Of a DNA stretch of 64,000 nucleotides, positions 1 through 9,284 are shown piece after piece (position 1 is the stretch's first letter; every line of letters begins with the position of its first letter). The notes beneath the pieces were generated by a model. That model saw nothing but the letters and a program-made list of their open reading frames with translations. It had not been told where the DNA came from and did not search any database. The position numbers and the translations under genes were made by a program. The stretch is from the NCBI GenBank assembly GCA_030432695.1, contig JAUILN010000003.1, positions 186,001 to 250,000 on the forward strand, read 5' to 3'. The stretch comes from a bacterium (GTDB lineage Bacteria; Planctomycetota; UBA1135; UBA2386).

Positions 1-1241
1 CAGACCTCGCGCAGCGTGCGGTCGGCGGCCAGCGGATCGCCCTCGATGACGCAGAGGTCGGCACGGTAACCGGGGGCGACGCGGCCGACGTGGTTGCCGA
101 CACCGAGCAGCGCGGCCGGGCCGGTCGTCAGGGCGGCCAGGGCGCGGTCGGGATCCAGGCCCCGGGCAATGGCATGCGCCACGTTGGTCAGCAGGTCCTT
201 GCGATCGTCGAGCGACTCGCTGGTGAACACGAAGTCGACGCCGGCATCGGCAAGCAGCTTCGCATTGGCGGGCGCCACCTCCCATTCACGGAGCTGGCGC
301 AGCGTCACCGCCTCGGCGCCGCCGACCGTGCCGACATCGGGAGCCTGTGGATAGTCGATCGGGAGCACCAGCGGCACGCCGAGCGCGGCGACCGCCTCCA
401 GCCGGCGGTACTCGGTGCCGGTGCCGACGAGCACGGCTCCTTCGCTCCGCCCGACCTCCTGCAGCACCCGGAACGCGCGCAGTGCATCCACCTCGTCGCG
501 GGTCCGGAACAGCACCGGCGGACTCACCGACAGGGCGCCGAGCGCGGTGCCCGGAGACGAACGGTCGTCGCCGCGGGCGTGGTCGGCGGCCCAGTCCCAG
601 AACACCTGGCGGACCAGCGCCACCGAGCCCATCAGCGACCGCGGGTAGCCCGAGCGTCCGCGGTCGAAGGCGATGGCGGTGAACGTCCGGTCACGGAGCA
701 AGGTGCGGCGGTGACCGTCTTCGACCTCTTCCAGGCCGAGCACCGCACCCGTGCCGCGCAGCAGCCCATCGCTCGGATAGGCCGCCGCGCTGGCGAAGCC
801 CGCCGCGCGCAGTCGCTTCGCCAGGCCGTTGTCGATGCCTGCCCCGTCGAGCACCGAGCGCTGCGGCACCACGCCGTCGTTCCAGTAGGTGCCGGGCGCG
901 TCCGCGTCGGGCGACGGCGCATCGACCGGCAGGTAGCTCTCGACGAACGCCGCGTGGATGGTCAGCCCGGCCATCTCGTGGCGGCGCGCACCCTGCGGTG
1001 CTGCGGTGCCGCGCTCGACCGAGACGATCTTGCCATTGCGGATCACCACCGTCGCGGTCTCCAGGACCTCGCCGGGCGCGGTGATCACCCGTGCACCGAC
1101 CAGGGCGTGCCAGCCGGGGTCGGTGACGCGCGGGGCGTCGGTGGGAGCGGTGTCGGGACGGGGAAGGTCCTGGCAGGGCCCGGCTTGCGCGGTCCAGAAC
1201 AGGACTCCCACCAACAGGGTGCGGGAGACGAGAGAGGGCAT
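1..1241 (-). CDS. Amidohydrolase-like secreted protein, C-terminus off the window
   Basis: Reading from the ATG at 1241 towards base 1 gives one open frame with no stop, so the 3' end lies outside the window. The N-terminus looks like a signal peptide (hydrophobic LLVGVLFWTAQ). It is followed by the beta-sandwich entry typical of the amidohydrolase superfamily (ALVGARVITAPGEVLETATV, then IRNGKIVSVERG). The far end shows the family's closing segment (LTTGPAALLGVGNHVGRVAPG, then YRADLCVIEGDPL). The metal-binding H-x-H expected after the 'GLTVHPGFID' strand is missing: the sequence reads GLTIHAAFVESYLP. The late Asp-containing strand is also atypical (FVFTSESLDD). I therefore infer a possibly inactive or non-metal paralogue of imidazolonepropionase-like enzymes. 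Only about 413 residues are visible. Confidence 0.8.
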   Translation of the reverse strand, partial: MPSLVSRTLLVGVLFWTAQAGPCQDLPRPDTAPTDAPRVTDPGWHALVGARVITAPGEVLETATVVIRNGKIVSVERGTAAPQGARRHEMAGLTIHAAFVESYLPVDAPSPDADAPGTYWNDGVVPQRSVLDGAGIDNGLAKRLRAAGFASAAAYPSDGLLRGTGAVLGLEEVEDGHRRTLLRDRTFTAIAFDRGRSGYPRSLMGSVALVRQVFWDWAADHARGDDRSSPGTALGALSVSPPVLFRTRDEVDALRAFRVLQEVGRSEGAVLVGTGTEYRRLEAVAALGVPLVLPIDYPQAPDVGTVGGAEAVTLRQLREWEVAPANAKLLADAGVDFVFTSESLDDRKDLLTNVAHAIARGLDPDRALAALTTGPAALLGVGNHVGRVAPGYRADLCVIEGDPLAADRTLREV

Positions 1242-1313
1242 CGGGCGCGAGGATACGGAGATCGCTCCCGACTTGCGGGTCCGCGGCGGCGGAATGCGCT
1301 TAGCCTGCGCGCC

Positions 1314-1973
1314 ATGTTCCAACTCAGCCCGCTCGCCGACGTCCTCCTCGGCCTCCTCGCCTCGTTCGCTCCCTCGCTCGCGCCACTCGCCAAGGCGGTC
1401 CACCCGCACAACCCCAAGGCGATGATCGTGCAGGGCGCGGCGGGCAAGGCGACGTTCACGTACTTCACGGTGCCGCACAACCCGGAGCTGCTGAAGGACC
1501 TGGACGCCGGCTTCGAATGGCACCTCGGCTACGCCGGGTTCCAGACCGAGGTCGCCATGCAGATCGGCGGCGTCGACGTGCCTGCCGGTCGCTACAAGCT
1601 GGGGGTGGTCCGCGGCGAGACCGCCGACGACTGGGACCTGCTGCTCGAGCCCTGGGACCTCTGGCAGGCGAAGCGCGGTGTCGCGGTGGCGAAGCAGCGC
1701 GGTGGCGACGTCGAGGCCGCCGCGGCGCGGGTGGCCGAGGCCGAGGCCGCGCTGGAGGCCGCCAAGATCCCGGCCCGCATCGTCGCCCCCACCGCGTCGA
1801 AGAAGGGTGCGGACGCGGAGCACCTCGAGATGCTGCTGATGTTCCGCGGCTTCGATGCCGTGCAGCGCTTCGGCACCGACCCGGCCGGCGGCATGTCGAT
1901 GACGCTGCGCATGGACTTCGGCGACCTGCACCGCGAGGTGGAGATGGTCGAGGTGTTCGAGAAGAAGGACTGA
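1314..1973 (+). CDS. DUF2911-like protein
   Basis: This is a 219-residue protein. The ATG at 1314 was chosen because the longer upstream reading is antisense to the amidohydrolase gene and lacks coding character. The N-terminus (VLLGLLASFAPSLAPLAKA) could be a signal peptide. The middle resembles DUF2911: a beta-rich stretch with the hallmark 'lPAGrYkLg' strand (GGVDVPAGRYKLGVV) followed by a W-containing strand (DDWDLLLEPWDLW). An Ala/Glu-rich helix follows at about residues 130-150, then a C-terminal beta segment ending in EMVEVFEKKD. The function of DUF2911 is unknown. It is divergent from the upstream amidohydrolase and convergent with the FG-GAP gene that follows 13 bases later. Confidence 0.75.
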   Translation: MFQLSPLADVLLGLLASFAPSLAPLAKAVHPHNPKAMIVQGAAGKATFTYFTVPHNPELLKDLDAGFEWHLGYAGFQTEVAMQIGGVDVPAGRYKLGVVRGETADDWDLLLEPWDLWQAKRGVAVAKQRGGDVEAAAARVAEAEAALEAAKIPARIVAPTASKKGADAEHLEMLLMFRGFDAVQRFGTDPAGGMSMTLRMDFGDLHREVEMVEVFEKKD

Positions 1974-1986
1974 CTGCGCGAGTCGG

Positions 1987-4704
1987 TCAGCGCGCGCCGA
2001 TGACGAGGCGCGCGCCGTCGGACAGCGTCGCGCCGAAGGGGTTCGCCACGCGGTCGCTGGTCACCCATTGCGCCGCGAGTGATGCGCCGACGAGTGCCGG
2101 GTCGGAGGGGACCGAGAGTCCTGCCGTCGCGAAGCCGTTGGCGTCGGTGGTGAGCAAGAACGTCTCGACCTCGGTACCCGCCAGCCAGTCACACCCGGTC
2201 AGGCCGAGCGGTGTCAGGTCGAGGTTGCGCTCGGTACCGAGGTTGAGAAGCGCGAGGCTGCGCGGCTGGGCGCCCCGGAGTGCGAGGCGTAGGCGCTGGC
2301 CGAGGAAGGGCCTGCGCTGAACCTCGATGCGGGGCAGCGATCCGGTCGAACCCGCGCAACCGTTTCCGAAGACGACGGCACGTGCGGGGGACCCGGTCGT
2401 CGCGTCCAGCCGCAGCGCCTCGATCGAGTGGTCGCTCTCGCGGGCGACCACGAGCTCTTCGAACCCGTCGCCGTCGACGTCCTGCAGGCCCGCGATCCCG
2501 GCGCCGGCGTAGGATCCGCCGCGGGCGAGTGGGAGCGTCTGGAAGCTCGAGCCTTGGCCCAGCCCGAACCGCAGCACCGCTGCAGCGGAGCCTGCGACGA
2601 GGGCGACGTCACTCAGGCCGTCGCCGTCGAGATCGCCGCTCGCGGCATCCCAGATGTCGGTTCGCTGGCTGAGGAACCGTCGCGGCTCGGGGGCACCGGT
2701 TTCGATCCGTGGTCCCATGCGCAGGAACACGAAGTCGTCGTGCAGGTCGTCGTCGACGTCGCCGGCCGACGCGACCAGCCAGTCGTCGATGTTCGCCAGC
2801 TCGCGCAGTTCCCGGCCGTCGCCGCCACCGTGGACGAGGATCCTCCCGTCCGTGAGCCAGGAGAGGTAGTCCGGCTCGCTGATCAGCAGGTCGTCGAAGC
2901 CGTCCGCATCGACGTCCAATCCGCCGGCCAGGCCCAGGCCGAAGAACGAGTCGATCTGGCCTCCGCGGCGTTCGAACAGTTGCCGGCCCGTGGCGCCGCC
3001 ACCGAAGACGCGGACGTAGCCCGCCAGCCGGAACCCGCTCGACGATGCCGCCACGTCGCCGCGGCCGTCGGCGTCGAAGTCCCCCGCGGTCGTCAGGGTC
3101 GCTCCGAACCGGTCTCCCGCCGCGTCGCCGTAGCGGGAGTAGAGGTGCGTTCCATCACGCCCCGAGAACACGTGGAGGGCCCCGCTGTCCACGCCGTTCC
3201 GATCCTCTCCCGGTGCGCCCACCGCGAGGTCGCCGTCGCCATCGCCGTCGAGGTCCGGTAGGCCGGCGACCGCAGCGCCGAACTCCGAGTCCGGAGCCGG
3301 CGCACCGATCGTGCGGATCAGCGACCCGTTCGTGCCGTCGAGAACCAGCACACGGCCGGCCACGCCGGCGCGGGCCTCGGGCGCGCCGACCACCAGGTCG
3401 TCCCGGTCGTCGCCGTTCAGGTCGGCGACCCGGGCGACCGCCGCGCCGACGGCACGGTCCGGGTCGGCGAAGGTCCTGCGCCAGACGGCGGACAACGTGT
3501 AGGCGCCGAGCACGCGCAGTTCCGACGTCGCGCCGAGCGATCCGGCCAGCACGTCGGCCCGGCCATCGCCGTCGACATCTCCGGCGGGTAGCAGGAACAC
3601 CGGCGCGCCCGTGCTCGGCACCTCGAACAGCCAGACCGGTCCCCGGCTCCAACCGGTGCTCACGTTCGACGCGACCAGCGCGGTGGTCGAAGACGATCCT
3701 GGCTGGAGCTCGCCGTGTCCGATGCCGAGGTCGGGCATGCCATCGCCGTCGACGTCGCCGAGGCCGTGCAGGAGACCGCCGAGACCGGCTCCGAGCTGCT
3801 CGCCCTGGGTGTTCACCAACGAGGCGACGGTGCCGTCCGCGCGTCGCCCGTAGATGCTGTAGGTCGCTGCTCCGGGAGAGCCGACTGCGATGTCGTCGCG
3901 GCCATCGCCGTCCAGATCGCCGACCCCTGTGACCGCGGCACCGAACGTGGCCGGGCCCGGCCCCAGGTTCGCGATCAATGCGCCTGTGAGACCCGACACG
4001 ACGATGCAGCGACGACCGACCGGGTCTCCGGCGACCAGATCGGCCGTGCCGTCGCCGTCGAAGTCCCCGGCGTTGGCGACCGAGGTGCCGAGCCCGATGA
4101 AGGCATCCTGTCGGGTGTGGACGACGGAGCCGTCTCGCCCGGACAGGATCCATACCGAGCCGCTGACGAAGCCGTCGGCCCATGGTGCGCCGACACCGAA
4201 GTCGGGCGTGCCGTCGCCGTCGACGTCGCCGAGACCCGTGACGTCGGCACCGAACGAGCCTCCGCTCCGGCCGGCCGTGACCTGTAGCGTCCGGATCACG
4301 CTGCCGTCGGCGCCGGATCGGATGCGCGCCACGCCACGCAGGCCGTTGCCGAGGTCGACGTCGGGATCGCCGTGGATCACGTCGTCACGCCCGTCGCCAT
4401 CCAGGTCGCCGGCATCGTCGGCGTGGATCGGCGAGAAGCTGGTGCCCGCGACGCTCCACAGCGTGGTCCCGGTCGAACCCGAGATCACCCGGAGCTGCTC
4501 CGGTGCGCCGGCGGAGGCCCGTTCGACCAGGGCGAAGTCGCGCACGCCGTCGGCGTCGAGGTCGCCGAGGGGTTCGGCGCGGACCAGGAGCGCCGTGGAG
4601 CTGCGCGGCAGGGTCCGCAGGACGCGCTGCGCGAGCAGGTCGGCCGAGAGGCTCGCAAGGACCGTGAGGGTGACGATCGTCGCGTCGAGGGGAGTGGCGC
4701 GCAT
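1987..4704 (-). CDS. Secreted FG-GAP repeat protein with 14 calcium-type motifs
   Basis: This is a 905-residue protein. The ATG at 4704 was chosen because it begins a signal peptide (VTLTVLASLSADLLAQ, Gln at the likely +1), whereas the upstream extension is low-complexity. Fourteen DxDxDGxxD-type motifs run through residues of about 45-770, for example LGDVDGDGTPDFGVGAP and VGDLDGDGRDDIAVGSP. These are FG-GAP/integrin-alpha-like blades, and 14 would fit two seven-bladed propellers. Residues 777-905 form the C-terminal module shared by many proteins of this window, starting FGNGCAGSTGSLP, with a second Cys in LGLTGCDWLAG and ending SDGARLVIGAR. Probably exported and Ca-binding. The ligand is unknown. 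It is a paralogue of the gene at 11328-14105. Confidence 0.9.
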   Translation of the reverse strand: MRATPLDATIVTLTVLASLSADLLAQRVLRTLPRSSTALLVRAEPLGDLDADGVRDFALVERASAGAPEQLRVISGSTGTTLWSVAGTSFSPIHADDAGDLDGDGRDDVIHGDPDVDLGNGLRGVARIRSGADGSVIRTLQVTAGRSGGSFGADVTGLGDVDGDGTPDFGVGAPWADGFVSGSVWILSGRDGSVVHTRQDAFIGLGTSVANAGDFDGDGTADLVAGDPVGRRCIVVSGLTGALIANLGPGPATFGAAVTGVGDLDGDGRDDIAVGSPGAATYSIYGRRADGTVASLVNTQGEQLGAGLGGLLHGLGDVDGDGMPDLGIGHGELQPGSSSTTALVASNVSTGWSRGPVWLFEVPSTGAPVFLLPAGDVDGDGRADVLAGSLGATSELRVLGAYTLSAVWRRTFADPDRAVGAAVARVADLNGDDRDDLVVGAPEARAGVAGRVLVLDGTNGSLIRTIGAPAPDSEFGAAVAGLPDLDGDGDGDLAVGAPGEDRNGVDSGALHVFSGRDGTHLYSRYGDAAGDRFGATLTTAGDFDADGRGDVAASSSGFRLAGYVRVFGGGATGRQLFERRGGQIDSFFGLGLAGGLDVDADGFDDLLISEPDYLSWLTDGRILVHGGGDGRELRELANIDDWLVASAGDVDDDLHDDFVFLRMGPRIETGAPEPRRFLSQRTDIWDAASGDLDGDGLSDVALVAGSAAAVLRFGLGQGSSFQTLPLARGGSYAGAGIAGLQDVDGDGFEELVVARESDHSIEALRLDATTGSPARAVVFGNGCAGSTGSLPRIEVQRRPFLGQRLRLALRGAQPRSLALLNLGTERNLDLTPLGLTGCDWLAGTEVETFLLTTDANGFATAGLSVPSDPALVGASLAAQWVTSDRVANPFGATLSDGARLVIGAR

Positions 4705-4838
4705 GGGGAGTCGGAGCGGGGCCGTCGGCCTGGCGGACCGTGCCGGTAGCACGGCTCCTGGCTCCCGATGCAGATCGCGGAGTTTCTCCTCGGGCCGTTG
4801 CGCGCGCCGGGCGACCCCTGGGTAGGCGTGAGCCTTGC

Positions 4839-6701
4839 TCAGAACCCTCGCGAGATCGACAGCGGCCGCAGTAGCGAGTGCTTCTTGCGCTGGTGCTCGC
4901 GCATCCGGCCGAGGATGTCGTCGAGGGCCTCGAGGGTGCCGAGGATGTTCCAGCCCTTGTTGAGCATCACGCACTCGGCGCGCGAGCTCATCGCCGCGTC
5001 GGTGATCTCGCCGCGCACCGGCACGCCCTTCTTGGCGATGCTCTCGAGCACCTGGGTGGCCCAGATCACCGGCACGTGCGCCGCCTCGCAGAGCCACAGG
5101 ATCTCCTCCTGCACCTCGGCCATCCGCTCGAAGCCGATCTCCACGCCGAGGTCGCCGCGCGCGACCATCACGCCGACCGGTGGGTGGCGGAGTGCGGTGA
5201 GCAGGATGTGGGGCAGGGCTTCGAAGGCGCGTGCAGTCTCGATCTTCAGCACGATGCCCAGGTGGCGGCCGGAGTCGCGGGCCTCGAGTTCCTCGACCAG
5301 GCGGTCGACGTCCTCCGGTTCGCGGACGAACGACAGGCCGACCAGGTCGGCGTTCTCGACCACGAAATCCAGCGCGGCGAGGTCGTCGTCGGTCAGCGAA
5401 GGCACGTCGAGATCGGTCTCGGGCAGGTTGATGCCCTTCAGGGGCTTGAGCTTGGTCCGGCCCTTGCGCGCGGCGGTGATCTCCACCGTCAGGCCCTCGT
5501 CCTCGTCGACGTCGCGCACGACTCCGGCCAGCCGCCCGTCGTCGAACAGGATCGGGTGGCCGACCTGCACGTCGCGGAGCACCGCGCCCATGTCGCAGCC
5601 GATGCGGGCGGCACGCACGACCTCACCCTGCTCGTTGCGTTCCGCGGGACCACCGGGAACGTCGGCGCGCGTCAGCAGCAGCTCGTCGCCGACCGACAGC
5701 CGCAGGTAGGTATCGGGCGCCGGCAGTTTGCCGGCGCGGCCCCGGTCGAGCTCCTGGCCGTCACGCAGCAGGACGACCGACGTGCCTTCGACGATCTCTG
5801 CTGCTTCGCCCGCCTCGGCCCAGGCGCCGTTGGTCTCGGTCTCGACGATCCGCAGTTCGAGCCGCGCTCCGCCGTCGTCGGGTTCGAGTACCAGGCGGTC
5901 CCCTGGCTCGGCCCTCTCGAGCAGCGAGGTCGGCTCGATCGGCAGGGCGGCATCGGCGGAACGCGGTTCGATTCCTCGTGGCCCCAGCCAGATCGAAGCC
6001 GGATGGGAGACGACCCCGCCCGCGTCCTTCGCAGGCTTCCACTTCACCGATGCCGGGCCGGTCGGCAGCTCGACGGTGCGCGGGTTCGGTCCACCGAGGT
6101 CGCAGGCCACCCGGCAAGAGCGACCGACTTCCCGCTCCGCGCGGCGCACGTGGTCGGTCATCGCCTGCCACTGCTTGCGGTCGCCCTTCGCGCAGTTGAT
6201 GCGCAGCACGTCGGTGCCCGCTTCGATCAAGGCGCGCACGTGCTCGTAGCGGCTGGCAGCCTCGTCGGCGGCGGTGACCATCAACCGCGTCTGCCGCGCG
6301 CCGGACCGCTCGCCGAGCAGCTCGTCGGCATGCCGGCGCAGGGCTTCCGGGCCGTTCGCGAACCCCGTCGACGCCGCCGTGTCGGCGTGGCCCGCCGAGT
6401 GCTCGGCGCCGGCGAGCCGATGCAGTGCGTGCAACACCGCGTCGAGCGTCGGCAGCACGTAGGGCTCCATCCGACCCAGCGAGCTCAGCCCCATCTCGTG
6501 GAGCTGCTGCTGCAGGTCGCGCAGGTCGAAGCGCCGGACGGCGACGTAGTGCAGCAGGTTGGCGGCGCTCGCGCGGTAGGCCTCCGGGATCGCCGAGAGC
6601 GCCGCGGCCTCGTCGCGTTCGCACGTGAGTGCCGCGGCACGCAGCGTGTCGAGCCGATCGATCAGGTCCTGGTGAGCGTCCTGCGGCTTTGGATCCGGCA
6701 T
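4839..6701 (-). CDS. Pyruvate kinase, atypical long form
   Basis: This is a 620-residue cytosolic protein without a signal peptide. Residues of about 1-145 form a helical extension with the segment LSSLGRMEPYVLPTLDAVLH, typical of a bacterial pyruvate kinase-like subfamily. A pyruvate kinase barrel follows: RINCAKGD at about 170, an inserted beta (B) domain in the middle, the metal/substrate strand VARGDLGVEIGFERM, and the signature PVIWATQVLESIAKKGVP followed by RGEITDAAM. Pyruvate kinases convert phosphoenolpyruvate and ADP to pyruvate and ATP. The strand usually read as DxxGPKxRTG is DLGGPNPRTVEL here, so the Lys expected after GP is Asn, which could alter activity. No regulatory C-terminal domain is obvious. 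The gene stands alone, 55 bases downstream of the fucosidase gene. Confidence 0.85.
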   Translation of the reverse strand: MPDPKPQDAHQDLIDRLDTLRAAALTCERDEAAALSAIPEAYRASAANLLHYVAVRRFDLRDLQQQLHEMGLSSLGRMEPYVLPTLDAVLHALHRLAGAEHSAGHADTAASTGFANGPEALRRHADELLGERSGARQTRLMVTAADEAASRYEHVRALIEAGTDVLRINCAKGDRKQWQAMTDHVRRAEREVGRSCRVACDLGGPNPRTVELPTGPASVKWKPAKDAGGVVSHPASIWLGPRGIEPRSADAALPIEPTSLLERAEPGDRLVLEPDDGGARLELRIVETETNGAWAEAGEAAEIVEGTSVVLLRDGQELDRGRAGKLPAPDTYLRLSVGDELLLTRADVPGGPAERNEQGEVVRAARIGCDMGAVLRDVQVGHPILFDDGRLAGVVRDVDEDEGLTVEITAARKGRTKLKPLKGINLPETDLDVPSLTDDDLAALDFVVENADLVGLSFVREPEDVDRLVEELEARDSGRHLGIVLKIETARAFEALPHILLTALRHPPVGVMVARGDLGVEIGFERMAEVQEEILWLCEAAHVPVIWATQVLESIAKKGVPVRGEITDAAMSSRAECVMLNKGWNILGTLEALDDILGRMREHQRKKHSLLRPLSISRGF

Positions 6702-6756
6702 CCACAGGGCTAGGACGGCCGTGGTCGGAAGGGAACTCGACCGGGAGCCGGCGAGC

Positions 6757-9201
6757 TCATCGGCCGGGCCGCAGCACGATGATCTCGCCCGGTTCGCTTG
6801 CGAGGTCGAGGATGCGCGTGCCCGCTCCGTCCTGGCCGTCGATCACCAGAGGCAGCGGGGCGGTGACCTGAAAGCGACCTCCGCGCAGCGCCTGGATCGT
6901 CGCCGACTCCAGCCTGCCGTCGCGCCAGCGCTGGTCGACCACGAAGGCGCCGCGGGCGCGCAGCCCCCGGGCCGCGCCGTCCGGCCAGGCTTCCGGCAGC
7001 GCCGGCAACAACCGGATCGACCCCTCGTGACTCTGCAGCAGCATCTCGGCGACGCCGGCGGTGAAGCCGAAGTTGCCGTCGATCTGGAACGGCGGGTGCG
7101 TGCCGAACAGGTTGGGCAGGGTGCTGCGCCGCAGCAGGGCGACCACCGAATCGTGTGCGGCCTCGCCGTCGTGCAGTCGTGCGAAGTGGTTGATCAACCA
7201 GGCGCGGCTCCAGCCGGTCTGGCCGCCGCCGTGCTCCAGCCGCCGCTCGAGGGTCTTGCGGGCGGCGGCGAGCAGGTCCGGCGTCGCAGAGCTGATCTCG
7301 GCGAAGGGGTGTAGGCCGACCAGGTGCGAGACGTGGCGGTGACCGGGTTCGCGTTCCCGGTAGTCCTGGTCCCACTCCTGGATCGTGCCGTCGGCGCCGA
7401 TCTTCAGTGCGGGCAGGCGAGCCACCGCGGTGGCCAGGCGTTCGACGAGGTCCGGGTCGCCGCCGAGGTGTGCCGCGGCGCGGCGCGCGGTGTCGAGCGT
7501 GACGCGCGCCAGCGTGACCTGGTAGGCCGACGACACCGTGGTGCGTCGCGGCTGGTTGGTGCGCGGGTCGAGGTACTGGTTCTCCGGCGACGCCGAGGGC
7601 ACCACCGCCAGCGACCCGTCGGGCAGCTCGACCAGGTAGTCGAGGACGAATTCGGCCGCGCCGTGCAGGATCGGCCACGCCCGGTCGCGCAGCCACTCGT
7701 CGTCCCGAGTGAACTGCCAGTGTCGCCACAGCGTCATCGCCATCCACGCGCCGGCGAACGGGTCGAGCAGGCCGTTGGCGTACTGCGAGCCGAGGGTCGA
7801 GCCGGACGGCGTGGTGCGGCCGAAGGGGTTGGTGGCGTGGAAGGCGACCCAGCCGTCCGCGTCGTAGAGCAGGCGCGCGGTGGCCTCACCCCGCTGGGCC
7901 AGACCCTCGAGCCAGTCGAACAGCGGGCCGGTGGTCTCGCCGAGGCCGGTCACGTCGGCCGGCCAGTAGTTCATCTGCAGGTTGATGTTGAGGTGGTAGT
8001 CGGCTTCCCAGGGCGCCCACATCCGCTCGTTCCACAGACCCTGCAGGTTGGCGGGCAGGCGGCCCGGCCGGCGTGAGCTGCTCATCAGCAGGTAGCGGCC
8101 GTGTTGGAACAGCAGCTCCGCGAGGCCGGGATCGGTCGCGCCGCGCTGCACCGCGGCGAGCCGCTCGTCGGTGGGGAGGTCGCTGCGGTCGTCGCCGCCG
8201 AGGTCGAGCTCCACACGGTCGAACAGCGCGCGGTGCTCGGCGACGTGGGCGGCGTGCAGGTCCTGCCAGGTGGTGCTTCCGACGGCTGCGAGGATTGCCT
8301 CGGCCTGTGCCCCGGGGTCGAGCCGACGATCGAAGTCCATCGCGGCCAGCGAGTAGTCGGTCGCGGCGGTGAGCAGCAGGAGCAGTTCGTTCGCGCCTTC
8401 GACCAGCAGCGCGCCGGCGCCCTGCTCGTCGGCCTCGGCACTTACCGAGCCGCTGTCCGTCGCGGCACGCAGCCGCGCCGCGAACCGCATGTGGGCGCCG
8501 GGCGGGCCGGAGCCGCCGGGGTTGTCCTCGGGGCCATCGGGTGGTGCCAGGTCGACGACCTGGCCGTCCACCCTGAGTTCGTCGTCGGTGGCGCGGACCA
8601 CCGCGTCCTTCGGCCGCGTCATCCGGATGCGCAGGGCGATCCCGCCAGGCTGGTCGCAGCGCACACGCACCGCCACCACGTCGTGGACCGCGGAGACCAG
8701 CACCTCCCGCGTGAAGCGTCGCGCGCCGACCTGCCAGGTGGTGGTGGCCACACCGTCGCGCAGATCCAACTGTCGGCGGAGGTCGGTGAACTCCTCGTCG
8801 CCCAGGGACTCCAGCCACAGATCACCCAGCGGCTCGTAGCTCCGGAAGCTCGTGGGGCGCGCGGTCAGGTGCTGCTGGCCGAAGCGGTCGGCCTGCTCGA
8901 ATTCCCCGGCGAGCACGAGCTGGCGGTACTCCGCGAAGCGGGCCTGGAAGTCCTCCGGGTATGAGTCGGCGGGGCAGCCGGCCCACAGGCTCTCCTCGTT
9001 GAGCTGCAGCCGTTCGCTGGTCGGATGGCCGAAGACCATCGCGCCGAGGCGGCCGTTGCCGACCGGGAGTGCCTCGTTCCATTGCGCGGCGGGCTGGCGG
9101 TACCAGAGCACAGCCTCACCGTGCTGGGCGGTGGCGGGCGAAGGCCAGGCTGCCGAACCGAACGCGAGGAGGACATGAGGGAGGCGGAGCACTCGCAGCA
9201 T
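6757..9201 (-). CDS. GH95 alpha-L-fucosidase, secreted
   Basis: This is an 814-residue protein. The ATG at 9201 starts a signal peptide ending ATAQ, whereas upstream codons give a charged, unlikely leader. The mature N-terminus has the GH95 opening motif [20 protein letters not shown] and LNEESLWAG. The catalytic (alpha/alpha)6 domain contains [19 protein letters not shown] at about 401-419. The Asn pair in NIN (about 405 and 407) corresponds to the Asn residues that activate water in characterised GH95 enzymes. Later signatures include [17 protein letters not shown] and [20 protein letters not shown]. Length and domain order match full-length GH95 enzymes, which hydrolyse alpha-1,2-linked (and some other) fucosides. 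It probably takes part in algal or mucin-type glycan breakdown; the substrate is inferred only. Confidence 0.95.
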   Translation of the reverse strand: MLRVLRLPHVLLAFGSAAWPSPATAQHGEAVLWYRQPAAQWNEALPVGNGRLGAMVFGHPTSERLQLNEESLWAGCPADSYPEDFQARFAEYRQLVLAGEFEQADRFGQQHLTARPTSFRSYEPLGDLWLESLGDEEFTDLRRQLDLRDGVATTTWQVGARRFTREVLVSAVHDVVAVRVRCDQPGGIALRIRMTRPKDAVVRATDDELRVDGQVVDLAPPDGPEDNPGGSGPPGAHMRFAARLRAATDSGSVSAEADEQGAGALLVEGANELLLLLTAATDYSLAAMDFDRRLDPGAQAEAILAAVGSTTWQDLHAAHVAEHRALFDRVELDLGGDDRSDLPTDERLAAVQRGATDPGLAELLFQHGRYLLMSSSRRPGRLPANLQGLWNERMWAPWEADYHLNINLQMNYWPADVTGLGETTGPLFDWLEGLAQRGEATARLLYDADGWVAFHATNPFGRTTPSGSTLGSQYANGLLDPFAGAWMAMTLWRHWQFTRDDEWLRDRAWPILHGAAEFVLDYLVELPDGSLAVVPSASPENQYLDPRTNQPRRTTVSSAYQVTLARVTLDTARRAAAHLGGDPDLVERLATAVARLPALKIGADGTIQEWDQDYREREPGHRHVSHLVGLHPFAEISSATPDLLAAARKTLERRLEHGGGQTGWSRAWLINHFARLHDGEAAHDSVVALLRRSTLPNLFGTHPPFQIDGNFGFTAGVAEMLLQSHEGSIRLLPALPEAWPDGAARGLRARGAFVVDQRWRDGRLESATIQALRGGRFQVTAPLPLVIDGQDGAGTRILDLASEPGEIIVLRPGR

Positions 9202-9284
9202 GTCGTCACGGTAAGGGAGGGTCGGCAGAGCTCCATGCCGACCGCCTCCTCGGGGAGATCCGTGGCTGTCGAAGTGCCTTCGCG

